Of a DNA stretch of 64,000 bases, positions 8,462 through 17,368 are shown one piece after another; positions within the stretch are counted from its first letter, which is position 1; every line of letters begins with the position of its first letter. The notes beneath the pieces were generated by a model, which did not search any database, had not been told where the DNA came from, and saw only the letters and a list, made by a program, of their open reading frames with translations. Position numbers and translations under genes: made by a program. Source of the DNA: Enterococcus mundtii. Lineage in GTDB: Bacteria > Bacillota > Bacilli > Lactobacillales > Enterococcaceae. The stretch spans positions 2,319,501 to 2,383,500 of the forward strand of contig NZ_CP025473.1 of the NCBI RefSeq assembly GCF_003957375.1, given 5' to 3'.

Positions 8462-9060
8462 GGGATTCCTTATCCCCGCTTGATCATTAAGATGCTTACA
8501 TGATTATCATTATCTTCCATACTTACCTATTTTCCCCCAACATTTCGCCTCTAAGTAGTTAATCTATGATCTTTTCAGTAATCAAAATACTTCAGTCTAA
8601 ATTCTTAAAATGAATTCCCACTTTTCGGGTATCTTTCAAAGATAGATTGCCACCATATCTTTCAAAAATATTAGGAACCTTTTGATTCAAAAAAGACACA
8701 CTCCTTATCCAGTTAACTTTAAACTAAATTAATTACACTTCGTGATTTTGTTATTAACAAAGTACAGTAGATTTTAGTAACTATTTAAGTCATTTCAAAG
8801 CCTTACACTTTTTCTTTTCATTTTCTACTTCAACTCCATCTTTTACCATATTGGTGAGGATCAGTGGTTCCTTATTTTTTCTGATCCAAGCGCCAGTTAC
8901 CCTTATTTGAGTTCGATCCATTTTTTTCAGTTATTTTTGTGCTGAAGTCATGAGGACGTGACATAAGTTAACTAGTTACGCTTTCCAGATTTGATTTTGC
9001 ACAACTTATTAGTCCTTATTGAAAAAGAGTCAGATTCTTGCTTGTTTCGCATTAGTAAAC
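8462..9060. other. AT-rich intergenic region with a possible gene remnant
   Basis: About 600 bp between the tRNA and the mannosidase terminator. No credible gene. On the minus strand 8921-8790 is a 43-codon frame (begins MDRTQIRVTGAWIRKNKEPL) with protein-like composition but no ribosome site and a stop just upstream. I do not recognise it; decay of an older gene is plausible. Confidence 0.4.
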
Positions 9061-9103
9061 AAAAAGGTTCGTAAGTTCTTTCATACGACTTACGAACCTT
9101 TTT
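9061..9103 (-). terminator. Bidirectional terminator after the GH38 gene
   Basis: A perfect 16-bp stem, AAAAAGGTTCGTAAGT / ACTTACGAACCTTTTT, 58 nt after the mannosidase stop. Both strands carry a T run. Confidence 0.9.
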
Positions 9104-9160
9104 CGCTTTTCTCTCTCATAAGCAGACTCACTACTTCGCGTCACTTTTTCTCAGTAGCGA

Positions 9161-11836
9161 TCATTCCACATACAATGTCACAAATTTTGCGTGGTCAATC
9201 TTTTCAAGATTGACGGCATTCTTTTCCACTAGAAGTGCTTCTTTCTTAGCTTCTTTTAGATTGACTATTTCTACTACGTTCACTGGATGGTTGAAAGTGA
9301 TAGTCGCATGCCCCACTTCATCTAAAAGCCCATTGTATAGACGCAAAATGTAGCCTGAACGCTCTTCCGACTTTTTCAATACACTCAAGGTTAAATTACC
9401 ATTGATCTCAAAAAGACTAAAGTTTGTCGGCAAAGTTGGCTCAACCGATCCCAAAGTAAAAATCAATCGGGAATTCAGGAATTCTGCGTATTGATAAAGA
9501 GTGATCGGTGTTGCTGCTTGTTTGGCACATTGTGCAACATTTGCTTGATCAAATCCCTGAGCAAAGTAAGCAATGGAGAAATCAAAATGCATTGTTTTAT
9601 GGCACTGTGCAGCTGGTGTCTCAATCACTGATTCTCCTGAAGCACGCCCTGGACGATACAGTAGATTCTCTTTCCCCATAAAGCCATAGGTCCGGAAAAT
9701 CGTTAAGCGAATCGTATCAAACGCTTCCCCCACAATCTCATATTCACGTACCCCTTGAGGCATGACTGCTACGCCATGGGACGCATCGAATAAACCAACA
9801 AAGGATTGACAAGTTTCTATGGCGATCGGTTGCTCATTCCATTGCTCTTTATTGGCTTCCCAAAGGGCCATTTCTTTTTCAAATACAACTGGGCGCTCCA
9901 ACGTACCAAACTGTTGGTCAGCAAGTGAAAATTTCGAGGAAATCCCAGTATTAAATAGCACACATACCCGATGGCTGTCCACTTGTTGGTTTTCAACCGT
10001 TAATTTGAAATCAATTTGTTGTGATTGTTTTTTCAACACAATCGTCAATTGGATCGGCAGTAAAGATGAGACTTTCTTTTCTGCACGTTCAGCTAAATCC
10101 TTCGGAACCTTCAACGTGTAAGCTACATGGATTTTCTGATAAATCTCTGATTGCTGAATGGTGATCGTTGGTTGCGCATCAATTGATGAAATCACAAAAT
10201 CTTTCACAGGTGGTGAATAATTGAATGAATCACCATCGTCGCCATTTTCTTCAATGATTCCTTGGTTTTGGTAAAGCACTTGATTGGTTTTATCAAGAAT
10301 ATCCAAAGAACCATTGTTATTGACAGTGATCTGATAGTACTCATTTTCAACCGTATTGGTTTTGACATCCTGCAATGGTGCGCTTGTATCACCTTTCAAA
10401 TCAACCGTTAGCTGGGTATACCCCATACTCGGCACATCCGTCGTTTCTAAGGCAATTTTCGCTTTATAGACTTTCTCCGGCAAATAGATTTCCTTGACTG
10501 GATTCAAAATATTTCCTTGATTCAAAACATACTCCGTTTGGTCGGTAAGCTCTAAAATCGTATAAGGCAACGCCTGACCAGCTTGATCAAGAATCGCAAA
10601 CTCTTTTTGTGGCAAATAAACCTCTGCTTCAATGACCCCATTGCGCCTTGTATCATAGGTATTGAAGAGCGTGAAAGTAATTTCTTGTGCTTGTGGGTTA
10701 TTGATTGCAATAGAAATCTGTCGTAAAGTCAATTCGACAAGATTCATGGAAATATCTCGCGCTTGCTTATAGCGCATATAGATATCTTCATTGGTCGTAT
10801 CAGAAACACAAGAACCAATCGAATCATGCGCCGCATTTTCAAACATCAACTTCCAAATCTCTATGACTGTTTCCACGGGGTACTCAAAGCCTAATTGCAT
10901 GGCCATCGTCAAGATAGGCTCCATGACATTGACTAAGTAATGTTGGATCTGAGTGTTCATCGCCTTCAAATCAGGACGTGAAGAAAAAATCGTTTTATGG
11001 ATTCGCATCAATTTGCCATTGATCAGTTCACCGGCGATTTCTTCCAACTCAGGATGGCGTTCTTTGACTGCGGCAATGTATTTTTCAATCGTTGAAAACT
11101 GTAGCTCATACTCATCCTCATAAAGTTGATTCATTCGATCAACTAATTCTGGAAGATTTTCTCTGACTGGTGCTTGGTCGAAACCATTTGGAAAATACAC
11201 TTGATCCGTAGCACTGCGTCCCCAAGTCGTTTTAAACGGTTCTTGATGTAAGAACTCTGCTAATTCTGCTTCTCGTTCAGGAATAGCACCGCCAATGTAG
11301 TACCCACTTGGGATCTGGTAGACATTGACCACCGAACCATCTTCTCCACGCCATGTGTACTCTGTATGTTTAACGTCGTCATCACTGACACCACGCCAAA
11401 ACATCGTATCATTGATGTCAAACTCACGATAGATTTGTGGCATACTGGCTGCTTGGCCGAAAGAATCTGGGACGTACCCAACATTCATGTATGTCCCGAA
11501 TTCTTCACAAATTTTCATGCCGTATAACATATTCCGAACAATGCTTTCTCCCGAGATCACTAATTGATCGGTTTGAGTGTACCATGGACCAATGATCAAC
11601 TTCCCTTGTTGAACAAGTTGTTGAATCCTTTCTTTGTCCTGCGGGCGCCACTTCAAATAATCATCTAACAGCGAAGCCTGTCCATCTAAAATGAAGCTCT
11701 CATAGAGATCATCCTTTTCTAGTTGTTCAATGACTTTTCTTAAATCGTGCATCAAATAGATTTTCGAGCGACTTGTAGTAAAATACCATTCGCGATCCCA
11801 ATGACTGTGGGGTACGACATGTACTGTTTTTTTCAT
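9161..11836 (-). CDS. mngB: GH38 alpha-mannosidase, probable mannosylglycerate hydrolase (MngB-like)
   Basis: 891 residues, full GH38 length and cytoplasmic. The metal-site motif PHSHWDREW (H12, D14), the nucleophile-bearing PDSFGQAA (D124) and a late zinc histidine in ENAAHDSIGS (H337) are all present; the C-terminal half is the mannosidase beta-sandwich. In E. coli, MngB splits 6-phospho-mannosylglycerate brought in by the fructose-family PTS MngA. Here the gene follows an EIIA-EIIB-EIIC set of that family, so the same substrate is likely; another alpha-mannoside phosphate is possible. It is 265 nt after the EIIC gene with a hairpin terminator between (11865-11895). Ribosome site GGGAGAGG. 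Confidence 0.88.
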   Translation of the reverse strand: MKKTVHVVPHSHWDREWYFTTSRSKIYLMHDLRKVIEQLEKDDLYESFILDGQASLLDDYLKWRPQDKERIQQLVQQGKLIIGPWYTQTDQLVISGESIVRNMLYGMKICEEFGTYMNVGYVPDSFGQAASMPQIYREFDINDTMFWRGVSDDDVKHTEYTWRGEDGSVVNVYQIPSGYYIGGAIPEREAELAEFLHQEPFKTTWGRSATDQVYFPNGFDQAPVRENLPELVDRMNQLYEDEYELQFSTIEKYIAAVKERHPELEEIAGELINGKLMRIHKTIFSSRPDLKAMNTQIQHYLVNVMEPILTMAMQLGFEYPVETVIEIWKLMFENAAHDSIGSCVSDTTNEDIYMRYKQARDISMNLVELTLRQISIAINNPQAQEITFTLFNTYDTRRNGVIEAEVYLPQKEFAILDQAGQALPYTILELTDQTEYVLNQGNILNPVKEIYLPEKVYKAKIALETTDVPSMGYTQLTVDLKGDTSAPLQDVKTNTVENEYYQITVNNNGSLDILDKTNQVLYQNQGIIEENGDDGDSFNYSPPVKDFVISSIDAQPTITIQQSEIYQKIHVAYTLKVPKDLAERAEKKVSSLLPIQLTIVLKKQSQQIDFKLTVENQQVDSHRVCVLFNTGISSKFSLADQQFGTLERPVVFEKEMALWEANKEQWNEQPIAIETCQSFVGLFDASHGVAVMPQGVREYEIVGEAFDTIRLTIFRTYGFMGKENLLYRPGRASGESVIETPAAQCHKTMHFDFSIAYFAQGFDQANVAQCAKQAATPITLYQYAEFLNSRLIFTLGSVEPTLPTNFSLFEINGNLTLSVLKKSEERSGYILRLYNGLLDEVGHATITFNHPVNVVEIVNLKEAKKEALLVEKNAVNLEKIDHAKFVTLYVE

Positions 11837-11864
11837 TCAATCATTCCTCTCCCGTGATTAAAAA

Positions 11865-11895
11865 AGGCACGTAACGATAGTTGTCGTTCGTGCCT
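11865..11895 (-). terminator. Intercistronic hairpin between EIIC and mngB
   Basis: AGGCACG with AACGA pairs with TCGTT-CGTGCCT, and the minus strand continues into TTTTTT. It lies inside the apparent PTS-mngB operon, 29 nt before the mngB start, so it could attenuate mngB expression. A second copy of GGCACGA lies upstream in the same transcript (12055-12063) and could compete for the CGTGCC arm. Confidence 0.6.
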
Positions 11896-12101
11896 ATTAA
11901 TTTTTCTTAATTTTTTACCATCTGGTACGCATAATTTGTTCCTTTCATAAAATACTTCGAATTTTGAAAATCGTTTCTCTTCAAATACTCTTGTTTTCTT
12001 ACCCAAGTTTTTGTCATTGTCATACAAGCTAAAAGCGTTCTTAGAAAATCATCTGCTCGTGCCTTTTCTTTCACTACTATTTAGCTAATCGGCTTTGTTA
12101 C

Positions 12102-13205
12102 TCAATTTTCAAAGCTCAATTCGATATCATCGAGCGTAATGTCTTCTTTTTGTTCTTCTTGCTTATTGAAATTCACAAATAAAGGAGCGACAAAACCGAT
12201 GAAAGCAGCTCCTGCAAATAGTCCAATCAAATACGCCCAACCGTTCCCAACGGTGAAGAAGCCGTAGATCCCTCCAACTGGTGGCATTTTGTCATACATT
12301 CCTAACGCGATCCCCAAACCTGAAGCGATTGCTCCTCCCAACATGTTGATTGGTACGAGCCGTAATGGATTGACTAATGTAAAAGGAATTGCTCCTTCTG
12401 TGATTCCAATGAAGCCCATAATAAAGTTATTACGACCAGCATCTAATAGCTCTTTATTGAATCGATTTTTGTGGAACAAAGTGGCTAGGGCATATCCAAA
12501 TGGCACCGCACAAATCGCAACATTTACAATAATTGCTGGTAAATACACTCCTTCAGCTAATAAAACATTTCCTGCCATCCAAGCAGCTTTATTTACAGGC
12601 CCCCCTAAGTCAGAGCCAATCATTGCCCCCATGATGACTGCAAGCAAAATTTTGTTGACGTCGTTTTCAATCATGGTTCGAATCCAATCAACCAAGCTAG
12701 TATTGATCCACGCCAATGGCTCAGAGAGTAATGCGCCCATGACGATCGCTACGGATAATGTAGCGATCAAGGGTAAAATGACCAGCGGCATCACTCCTGC
12801 AAATGACTCCGGTAATTTGATATGTTCTTTAGCCCACTTCACTAAGTATCCTGCTAAGAACCCAGCAATAACTGCCCCTAAAAAACCAGCATTTGTGCTG
12901 GAAGCGACTGCACCGCCGATAAAGCCAGCCCCTAAAGCAGCTTTATCTCCAACAGAATACGCTATAAACCCAGCTAAGACAGTATTGATCAAACCAATTC
13001 CTGTCCACCCTACTTGTTCAATCAAATAAAGCGCATGTTTAAAGCCTTCAGTGCCAGCATAAGGATCTAAGCTTGTTATCCCCATACCAAGAGCAATCAT
13101 TTTCGGAATGGCAACAACTAGTGAAGCGCCAATAATCAACGGCAATACAAAACTAATTCCACTCATCAAGTGGCCTTTTACATCTGCTAGAACTCTTTTC
13201 ATCAT
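12102..13205 (-). CDS. PTS fructose-family EIIC permease (mannosylglycerate-type)
   Basis: 367-residue polytopic membrane protein of the fructose/mannitol PTS superfamily. About nine hydrophobic segments are visible, with the sugar-site motif GITEGAIPF near residue 268 and GSDLGGPVNKAAW near 200. It carries the substrate across the membrane while EIIB phosphorylates it. The gene is 15 nt after EIIB. In E. coli MngA all three domains are fused; here they are separate proteins. The last 20 residues are acidic and cytoplasmic. The start is one of two adjacent ATGs (13205 or 13202). Confidence 0.9.
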   Translation of the reverse strand: MMKRVLADVKGHLMSGISFVLPLIIGASLVVAIPKMIALGMGITSLDPYAGTEGFKHALYLIEQVGWTGIGLINTVLAGFIAYSVGDKAALGAGFIGGAVASSTNAGFLGAVIAGFLAGYLVKWAKEHIKLPESFAGVMPLVILPLIATLSVAIVMGALLSEPLAWINTSLVDWIRTMIENDVNKILLAVIMGAMIGSDLGGPVNKAAWMAGNVLLAEGVYLPAIIVNVAICAVPFGYALATLFHKNRFNKELLDAGRNNFIMGFIGITEGAIPFTLVNPLRLVPINMLGGAIASGLGIALGMYDKMPPVGGIYGFFTVGNGWAYLIGLFAGAAFIGFVAPLFVNFNKQEEQKEDITLDDIELSFEN

Positions 13206-13220
13206 CCTTGCCTCTTTCTT

Positions 13221-13544
13221 TTAGTTTGCGTTTCTTTGTTCCACAGCTGCGACACATTTCTTTAGCACCGCTTCCGGTGCTTTGATACACGTATTGATAT
13301 TTACCCGAATTTGCGGTTTTCCTTCAAACCGTTCCATCCCAACAACTTTTTGATCAGTCGCTAAAAGCAAGAAATCTGCTTCTTTTGCTTCTGCTGCAGT
13401 GATCTCGTTGACTTGCCCTAACGAACCTTGCTGTTCGATTTTGACCTCATAGCCCAGTTTCACACCAGCTTTTTCTAAAGCTTTTGCGGCCATCGGTGTA
13501 TGTGCCAATCCTGCTGGACAGGCGGAAATCCCTACTATTTTCAT
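13221..13544 (-). CDS. PTS fructose-family EIIB component
   Basis: 107 residues. The phosphocysteine loop is VGISACPAGLAHT with active C9, as in fructose-type IIB domains. It receives phosphate from EIIA and passes it to the sugar in EIIC. Its ATG overlaps the EIIA stop (ATGA, 13541-13544), so the two are coupled. Full domain length for a stand-alone IIB. Confidence 0.93.
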   Translation of the reverse strand: MKIVGISACPAGLAHTPMAAKALEKAGVKLGYEVKIEQQGSLGQVNEITAAEAKEADFLLLATDQKVVGMERFEGKPQIRVNINTCIKAPEAVLKKCVAAVEQRNAN

Positions 13545-14002
13545 ATGATTTTCTCTCCCATCATTTCCTTTTTGATCAATTCTGCTAAATAAGCTTTATC
13601 TTTTGATTGTTGAATCTGCTGAATGAATATCTCTTCAAGCAACGCTGTTGCTAGGCGACTCAACATTTGTAAATGCACCGTTCCTTCATCTTTTTTAGGA
13701 ACCATCAAAGCAAACACATTTTTGACTGCAGAATCATCGAAGGTTTCCCATTCGATAGCTTGTTCTAAGCGAATAAACAAAACGGTCGGTTCCAAAACCG
13801 GTTCAGCTTTTGCATGAGGAATAGCAAAGCCTTCTTGTAAGCCGGTTGAATATTGTGCTTCCCGTTCAATGAATGCCGCACATGTGTCTGCTGCATCGGT
13901 AACGATCCCGGATTCATAGGCATGATTCGCAATTACGTGAAACAGTTCTTCTTTTGATCTAACAGCTACATTCAAAAGAATATTTTTTTCCTGAAAATCC
14001 AT
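13541..14002 (-). CDS. PTS fructose-family EIIA component
   Basis: 153 residues, a single EIIA type-2 domain with the phosphorylated histidine H63 in EGFAIPHAKA. It takes phosphate from HPr. It is the first gene of the EIIA-EIIB-EIIC-mngB unit, facing away from the PRD regulator across a 250-bp promoter region. Ribosome site AAAGGAG lies upstream of the ATG at 14002. Confidence 0.93.
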   Translation of the reverse strand: MDFQEKNILLNVAVRSKEELFHVIANHAYESGIVTDAADTCAAFIEREAQYSTGLQEGFAIPHAKAEPVLEPTVLFIRLEQAIEWETFDDSAVKNVFALMVPKKDEGTVHLQMLSRLATALLEEIFIQQIQQSKDKAYLAELIKKEMMGEKII

Positions 14003-14107
14003 CTCATCTGCTCCTTTCCTTTATTCTGAAACCATCATAGTAATTCGTGTGGTTTATTTTCTGTACACGTTTAATTTACGGTTTCTAATACACGATGTAA
14101 ACACATC

Positions 14108-14178
14108 AAATTTCCAGTTCAAGTGGCAATCATTAGTAAAGCGTTTTCCAAGATGACTGCCAACTCTTCTGGAAATTT
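14108..14178. promoter_or_regulatory. Large dyad with central cre-like site between the PTS operon and its regulator
   Basis: Arms AAATTTCCAG (14108-14117) and CTGGAAATTT (14169-14178) are perfect; inner arms AGTGGCA and TGCCAACT extend the dyad. The loop contains GTAAAGCGTTTTCC (14136-14149), close to the CcpA cre consensus. This fits one site for the PRD activator and one for catabolite repression. Confidence 0.6.
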
Positions 14179-14249
14179 TCAGTACTAGTGAAGCATTTCA
14201 TTCTTATTCTTTCTATTGTATGATGGGGAAGAGCACGGAGGTGAAACAA

Positions 14250-16184
14250 TTGTCAAAACTTGCTTATCAGCGATTAGATGATTTATTGGAAGTATTAATT
14301 AGACAAACGGTGCCGCTACCAATGAAGGAACTAACGAAAAACTTCTCGATTTCTGAACGAACGGTTCGGACAGACATTGCAAATTTGAATGATTTATTAA
14401 CAAACGTGGGAGCCTCCATCAAGTTGATTCGAGGGCAAGGCTATTTGTTGTCCATTGGTTCAAAAGAGCAATTTCATGACTGGTGGACAGAAAGTATGTC
14501 GACCACAGAGTCCTTTTTAACCACTAGTGAAGAACGACAAACCTACCTACTTTTCCTATTATTCAAGAATGAAAACCCTTTATCCTTGGATGATTTTCTT
14601 GATCGGTTATTTATTAGCAAAAACACCTTTTACTCATACTTAAAAACGGCTAGAGACAATTTAGCCACCTATCACTTAAAAATAGTAAATCGTCCAAATA
14701 TTGGCTTTGAAGTCTTGGGTAACGAATTCGCCAAGCGTCAGGCTATCAGTGATCTGTTGATTGAAAAAGATCTACAAGAGTACTTGATCGGTTTTACAGA
14801 AATGGAACTTGAGTTGTTTGATACGATCAATCTAGTCCACTTACAAGAATTGGCATTAAATCATCTGTCATCCTTAGACTTGTTAGACTCTGACTACTAT
14901 CATAAAAACATTCTTTCTCATTTTGCTTTAGCAATCAGCCGCTTTATAGCTGGCCATACGATCAACGAATTTCCCTTGCACGTGCCTGCGCTCAAAAAAG
15001 ACGCTCAGAAAGTAGTTGGTCATTTCTTAGAAGAAATCGATCAGGCATTTGATATAGAATTGACTGCAGGAGAAAAACAATACTTTATTTACTATCTTGC
15101 GATGAATGCACCACGTTTAGTTGAAACTGGCGATGCAAACGATTCTTCCACAGAAACTGCTAAAGCCATCGTCGAAGAATTACTAACTGCGATCAAACAG
15201 ACGTCAAACTATGCATTAGAGACAGATAAGATGCTAATAGAAGATCTGACTTCTCATATAGAAGGTTTTATCAATATGAATCTGATGGATGCACGCCGCA
15301 GCAATCCATTACTGGCAACGATCAAAAAATCTTTTCCACAGGCTTATGATTTATGTTTGACTCATTTAGAAACGGTAAGCATGAAACATGGTTTTTATTT
15401 TTCTTCTGATGAGATCGGTTATATTGCTTTGCACATCGCAGGTGCTATGGAAAGGAGTTCCCTCAGAAATCATCATAAACATCGCGTCATCCTTGTTTGT
15501 GGAACCGGTCGAGCCATGAGCCGTATTATTGAAGCGAAAATCATCAAGCACTATCAAGAAACGATCGAAGTCGTTGATCGCTTTTCTTATGTTGAGCTAC
15601 AACAATGTGATCTTTCTGCGATTGATTTTGTAATTACAACAGTTCCATTAGAGCAGTTTTCTGTTCCTTCAATTTATATCAACATGGCCAAACTAGACAA
15701 GGAAATTAGCAAAATCGAATCGTTCATTGAAACGCTAAGCGAAGCAAAAAACGGCATCTATTCATTGTTTCAAGAAACATTTTTTCTTCATGAAAATCAT
15801 GCAGATAAAGAGACCCTGTTAAAGAAAATGGCACAACAATTGTACCAAAAAGATTTTGTGCCAAAAGATTTTTATGACAGTGTGAAGAAACGAGAAGCAA
15901 TCAATCAGACGAATATCAACGAGTGGTTAGCTATCCCCCATCCCATGACATTGATGGCGAAACGCTCGGTTGTATCAGTGGCAATCATTCCTAATGGCGT
16001 TGATTGGGGAAATGGTGACTTGGTTAGATTTGTCTTTCTCTTTGCGATTCAAAAAAACGAATATGAAGATACAGAAGAAATCTATAGTCTTTTATTAGAG
16101 TTGATGGATCGTGAAGATGTTCAACAAGCAATCTTGCAAAAAAGTGATTATCATCACTTTTTGAGTTGTATGAAACAATTATAA
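14250..16184 (+). CDS. PRD-containing transcriptional activator (MtlR/LicR type), regulator of the mannosylglycerate PTS
   Basis: About 644 residues from a TTG at 14250. The ribosome site GGAGGTG (14237-14243) lies inside the longer frame that starts at ATG 14220, so TTG is preferred. Domains: HTH_11 (about 5-60) and an Mga-like HTH (about 80-160), two PRD modules (about 170-410), an EIIB-like domain (VILVCGTGRAMS, about 415-500) and an EIIA type-2 domain with WLAIPHPM near 565. This order marks a DNA-binding activator controlled by PTS phosphorylation rather than an RNA antiterminator. Divergent from the PTS genes it probably controls. Confidence 0.88.
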   Translation: MSKLAYQRLDDLLEVLIRQTVPLPMKELTKNFSISERTVRTDIANLNDLLTNVGASIKLIRGQGYLLSIGSKEQFHDWWTESMSTTESFLTTSEERQTYLLFLLFKNENPLSLDDFLDRLFISKNTFYSYLKTARDNLATYHLKIVNRPNIGFEVLGNEFAKRQAISDLLIEKDLQEYLIGFTEMELELFDTINLVHLQELALNHLSSLDLLDSDYYHKNILSHFALAISRFIAGHTINEFPLHVPALKKDAQKVVGHFLEEIDQAFDIELTAGEKQYFIYYLAMNAPRLVETGDANDSSTETAKAIVEELLTAIKQTSNYALETDKMLIEDLTSHIEGFINMNLMDARRSNPLLATIKKSFPQAYDLCLTHLETVSMKHGFYFSSDEIGYIALHIAGAMERSSLRNHHKHRVILVCGTGRAMSRIIEAKIIKHYQETIEVVDRFSYVELQQCDLSAIDFVITTVPLEQFSVPSIYINMAKLDKEISKIESFIETLSEAKNGIYSLFQETFFLHENHADKETLLKKMAQQLYQKDFVPKDFYDSVKKREAINQTNINEWLAIPHPMTLMAKRSVVSVAIIPNGVDWGNGDLVRFVFLFAIQKNEYEDTEEIYSLLLELMDREDVQQAILQKSDYHHFLSCMKQL

Positions 16185-16327
16185 AAAACTGGGATCACCG
16201 CTAGTAGCTTTACAGGTCTAAATCAATCAGATGACTGAAACAGTCTAAAATTTGGCACAATGATTTTATTAGCTAGAGCGGTTGATGTAACACTGCATGT
16301 ATTCGTTAAATAGTTACAAACAAAAAA

Positions 16328-16359
16328 GAGTCTTCTGCCAATTAAATGGTTGAAGGCTC
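16328..16359. terminator. Terminator between convergent genes
   Basis: GAGTCTTCTGCCA pairs imperfectly with GGTTGAAGGCTC. An A run on its left gives a T tract for the minus strand. It lies between the convergent PRD regulator and HAD phosphatase genes. Confidence 0.6.
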
Positions 16360-16386
16360 CTTCTATGAAATCAACTCACTGGGTTT

Positions 16387-17190
16387 TCATACTTGTAAAG
16401 CAATCATTTTTTTGATGGTATGAAGTACAGCATCTTCATCGTTCGACTTTGTCACAAATTGCGCAACTTCTTTGATTTGCTCAAAGGCATTACTCATCGC
16501 AAAGCTATAAACTGCACGTCCTAATAATTCCATATCATTTAGACCATCACCAAATGCCATGGTTTCTTCTGGTGTGACGTTGAGGATTCTTTGCAGTTCT
16601 GCGACTGTCGTCCCTTTGTGGACATTATGATTGGAGATATCGATCCAAGCAGCTTCTGAAGCAACAATATAGGCTTGTTGTTTAAATTCTTCTAACTGTT
16701 TGACATGCTCAAAACATTTTTTTTGTGGATCAAAAACGGTGATTTTTACAAAGTCTTCTGCCATTTCCTTTAGACTCTCAACCGTCTTAACCTTAGCATA
16801 GGAGCGACGAATCACTTTAGCTTCTTCTTCAGGTACAGTATTTTTGATGACTGCTGCACTCGGTGTGCAAGCGATGATCGTATATTCATCAGAGATTTCC
16901 TCTAGTTTTTGAAGGATTTCAGTTCCGACTTTATTTGGCAATAAAGATTCGTAAATATATTCATCTTTGTGCTTGATTCTAGTAGCACTATCTCCTAAAA
17001 TCCATAAATCTTTTGAAAACTCTGGACCGAATAATTCTTCGACACGTTCACACTGTTTGCCCGTACACGGTGCAAAATAGATATTTTGTTCATCCATAAG
17101 CGCTTTCACTTCTGTATATAAATCTTTATCAAACGCTCCTTTACTATTTAAAAATGTTCCATCTAAGTCCGTTAATATCAATTTGATCAT
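16387..17190 (-). CDS. HAD-superfamily Cof-type sugar-phosphatase
   Basis: 267 residues, HAD subfamily IIB. Motif I is LILTDLDGTFL (D8, D10), motif III is a Lys in VHKGTTV (about 190), and motif IV is AFGDGLNDMELL (about 213). The C2 cap sits between. Such enzymes dephosphorylate sugar phosphates or flavin precursors; the substrate cannot be read from sequence. It is divergent from a ROK repressor and shares its promoter region with paired inverted operator copies, so a sugar-phosphate substrate under ROK control is likely. Ribosome site GGAGG. Confidence 0.88.
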   Translation of the reverse strand: MIKLILTDLDGTFLNSKGAFDKDLYTEVKALMDEQNIYFAPCTGKQCERVEELFGPEFSKDLWILGDSATRIKHKDEYIYESLLPNKVGTEILQKLEEISDEYTIIACTPSAAVIKNTVPEEEAKVIRRSYAKVKTVESLKEMAEDFVKITVFDPQKKCFEHVKQLEEFKQQAYIVASEAAWIDISNHNVHKGTTVAELQRILNVTPEETMAFGDGLNDMELLGRAVYSFAMSNAFEQIKEVAQFVTKSNDEDAVLHTIKKMIALQV

Positions 17191-17222
17191 CTGAGACCCT
17201 CCTAATTCTATTTAATTAATCT

Positions 17223-17245
17223 CCTTTATTAAGTTTTTCAATTAA
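17223..17245 (-). promoter_or_regulatory. ROK operator copy 1 (HAD side)
   Basis: The 23-bp element contains CCTTTATTAAGT and ends in AATTAA. Its inverted copy lies at 17334-17356, with only three mismatches over 23 bp. It is directly upstream of the HAD phosphatase. Confidence 0.7.
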
Positions 17246-17305
17246 TAGGTGGACGTCAAGTATTAAATGAGAGAAATAGGTTGGTTTGACTATTACAGCT
17301 ACATA

Positions 17306-17356
17306 TTTACATTTATACTTGCGTCCGCTATACTTAATTAAATAACTTAATAAAGG
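17306..17356 (+). promoter_or_regulatory. Promoter and operator copy 2 of the ROK gene
   Basis: -35 TTTACA (17306-17311), 17-bp spacer, -10 TATACT (17329-17334). The second operator copy (17334-17356, ACTTAATAAAGG core) begins at the -10 box and covers the start of transcription, the expected place for autorepression. Confidence 0.75.
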
Positions 17357-17368
17357 AAAACCTCAATA

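Noticed and set aside
11833-12027. 64-codon frame between EIIC and mngB whose stop overlaps the mngB start as ATGA
   Set aside because: No ribosome site, very basic composition, and its 3' part runs through a terminator hairpin. It looks like chance in a structured leader.
12289-13029. 246-codon frame antisense to the EIIC gene
   Set aside because: Long antisense shadow of a hydrophobic membrane protein; Pro/Ala/Ile-rich with no motifs or ribosome site.
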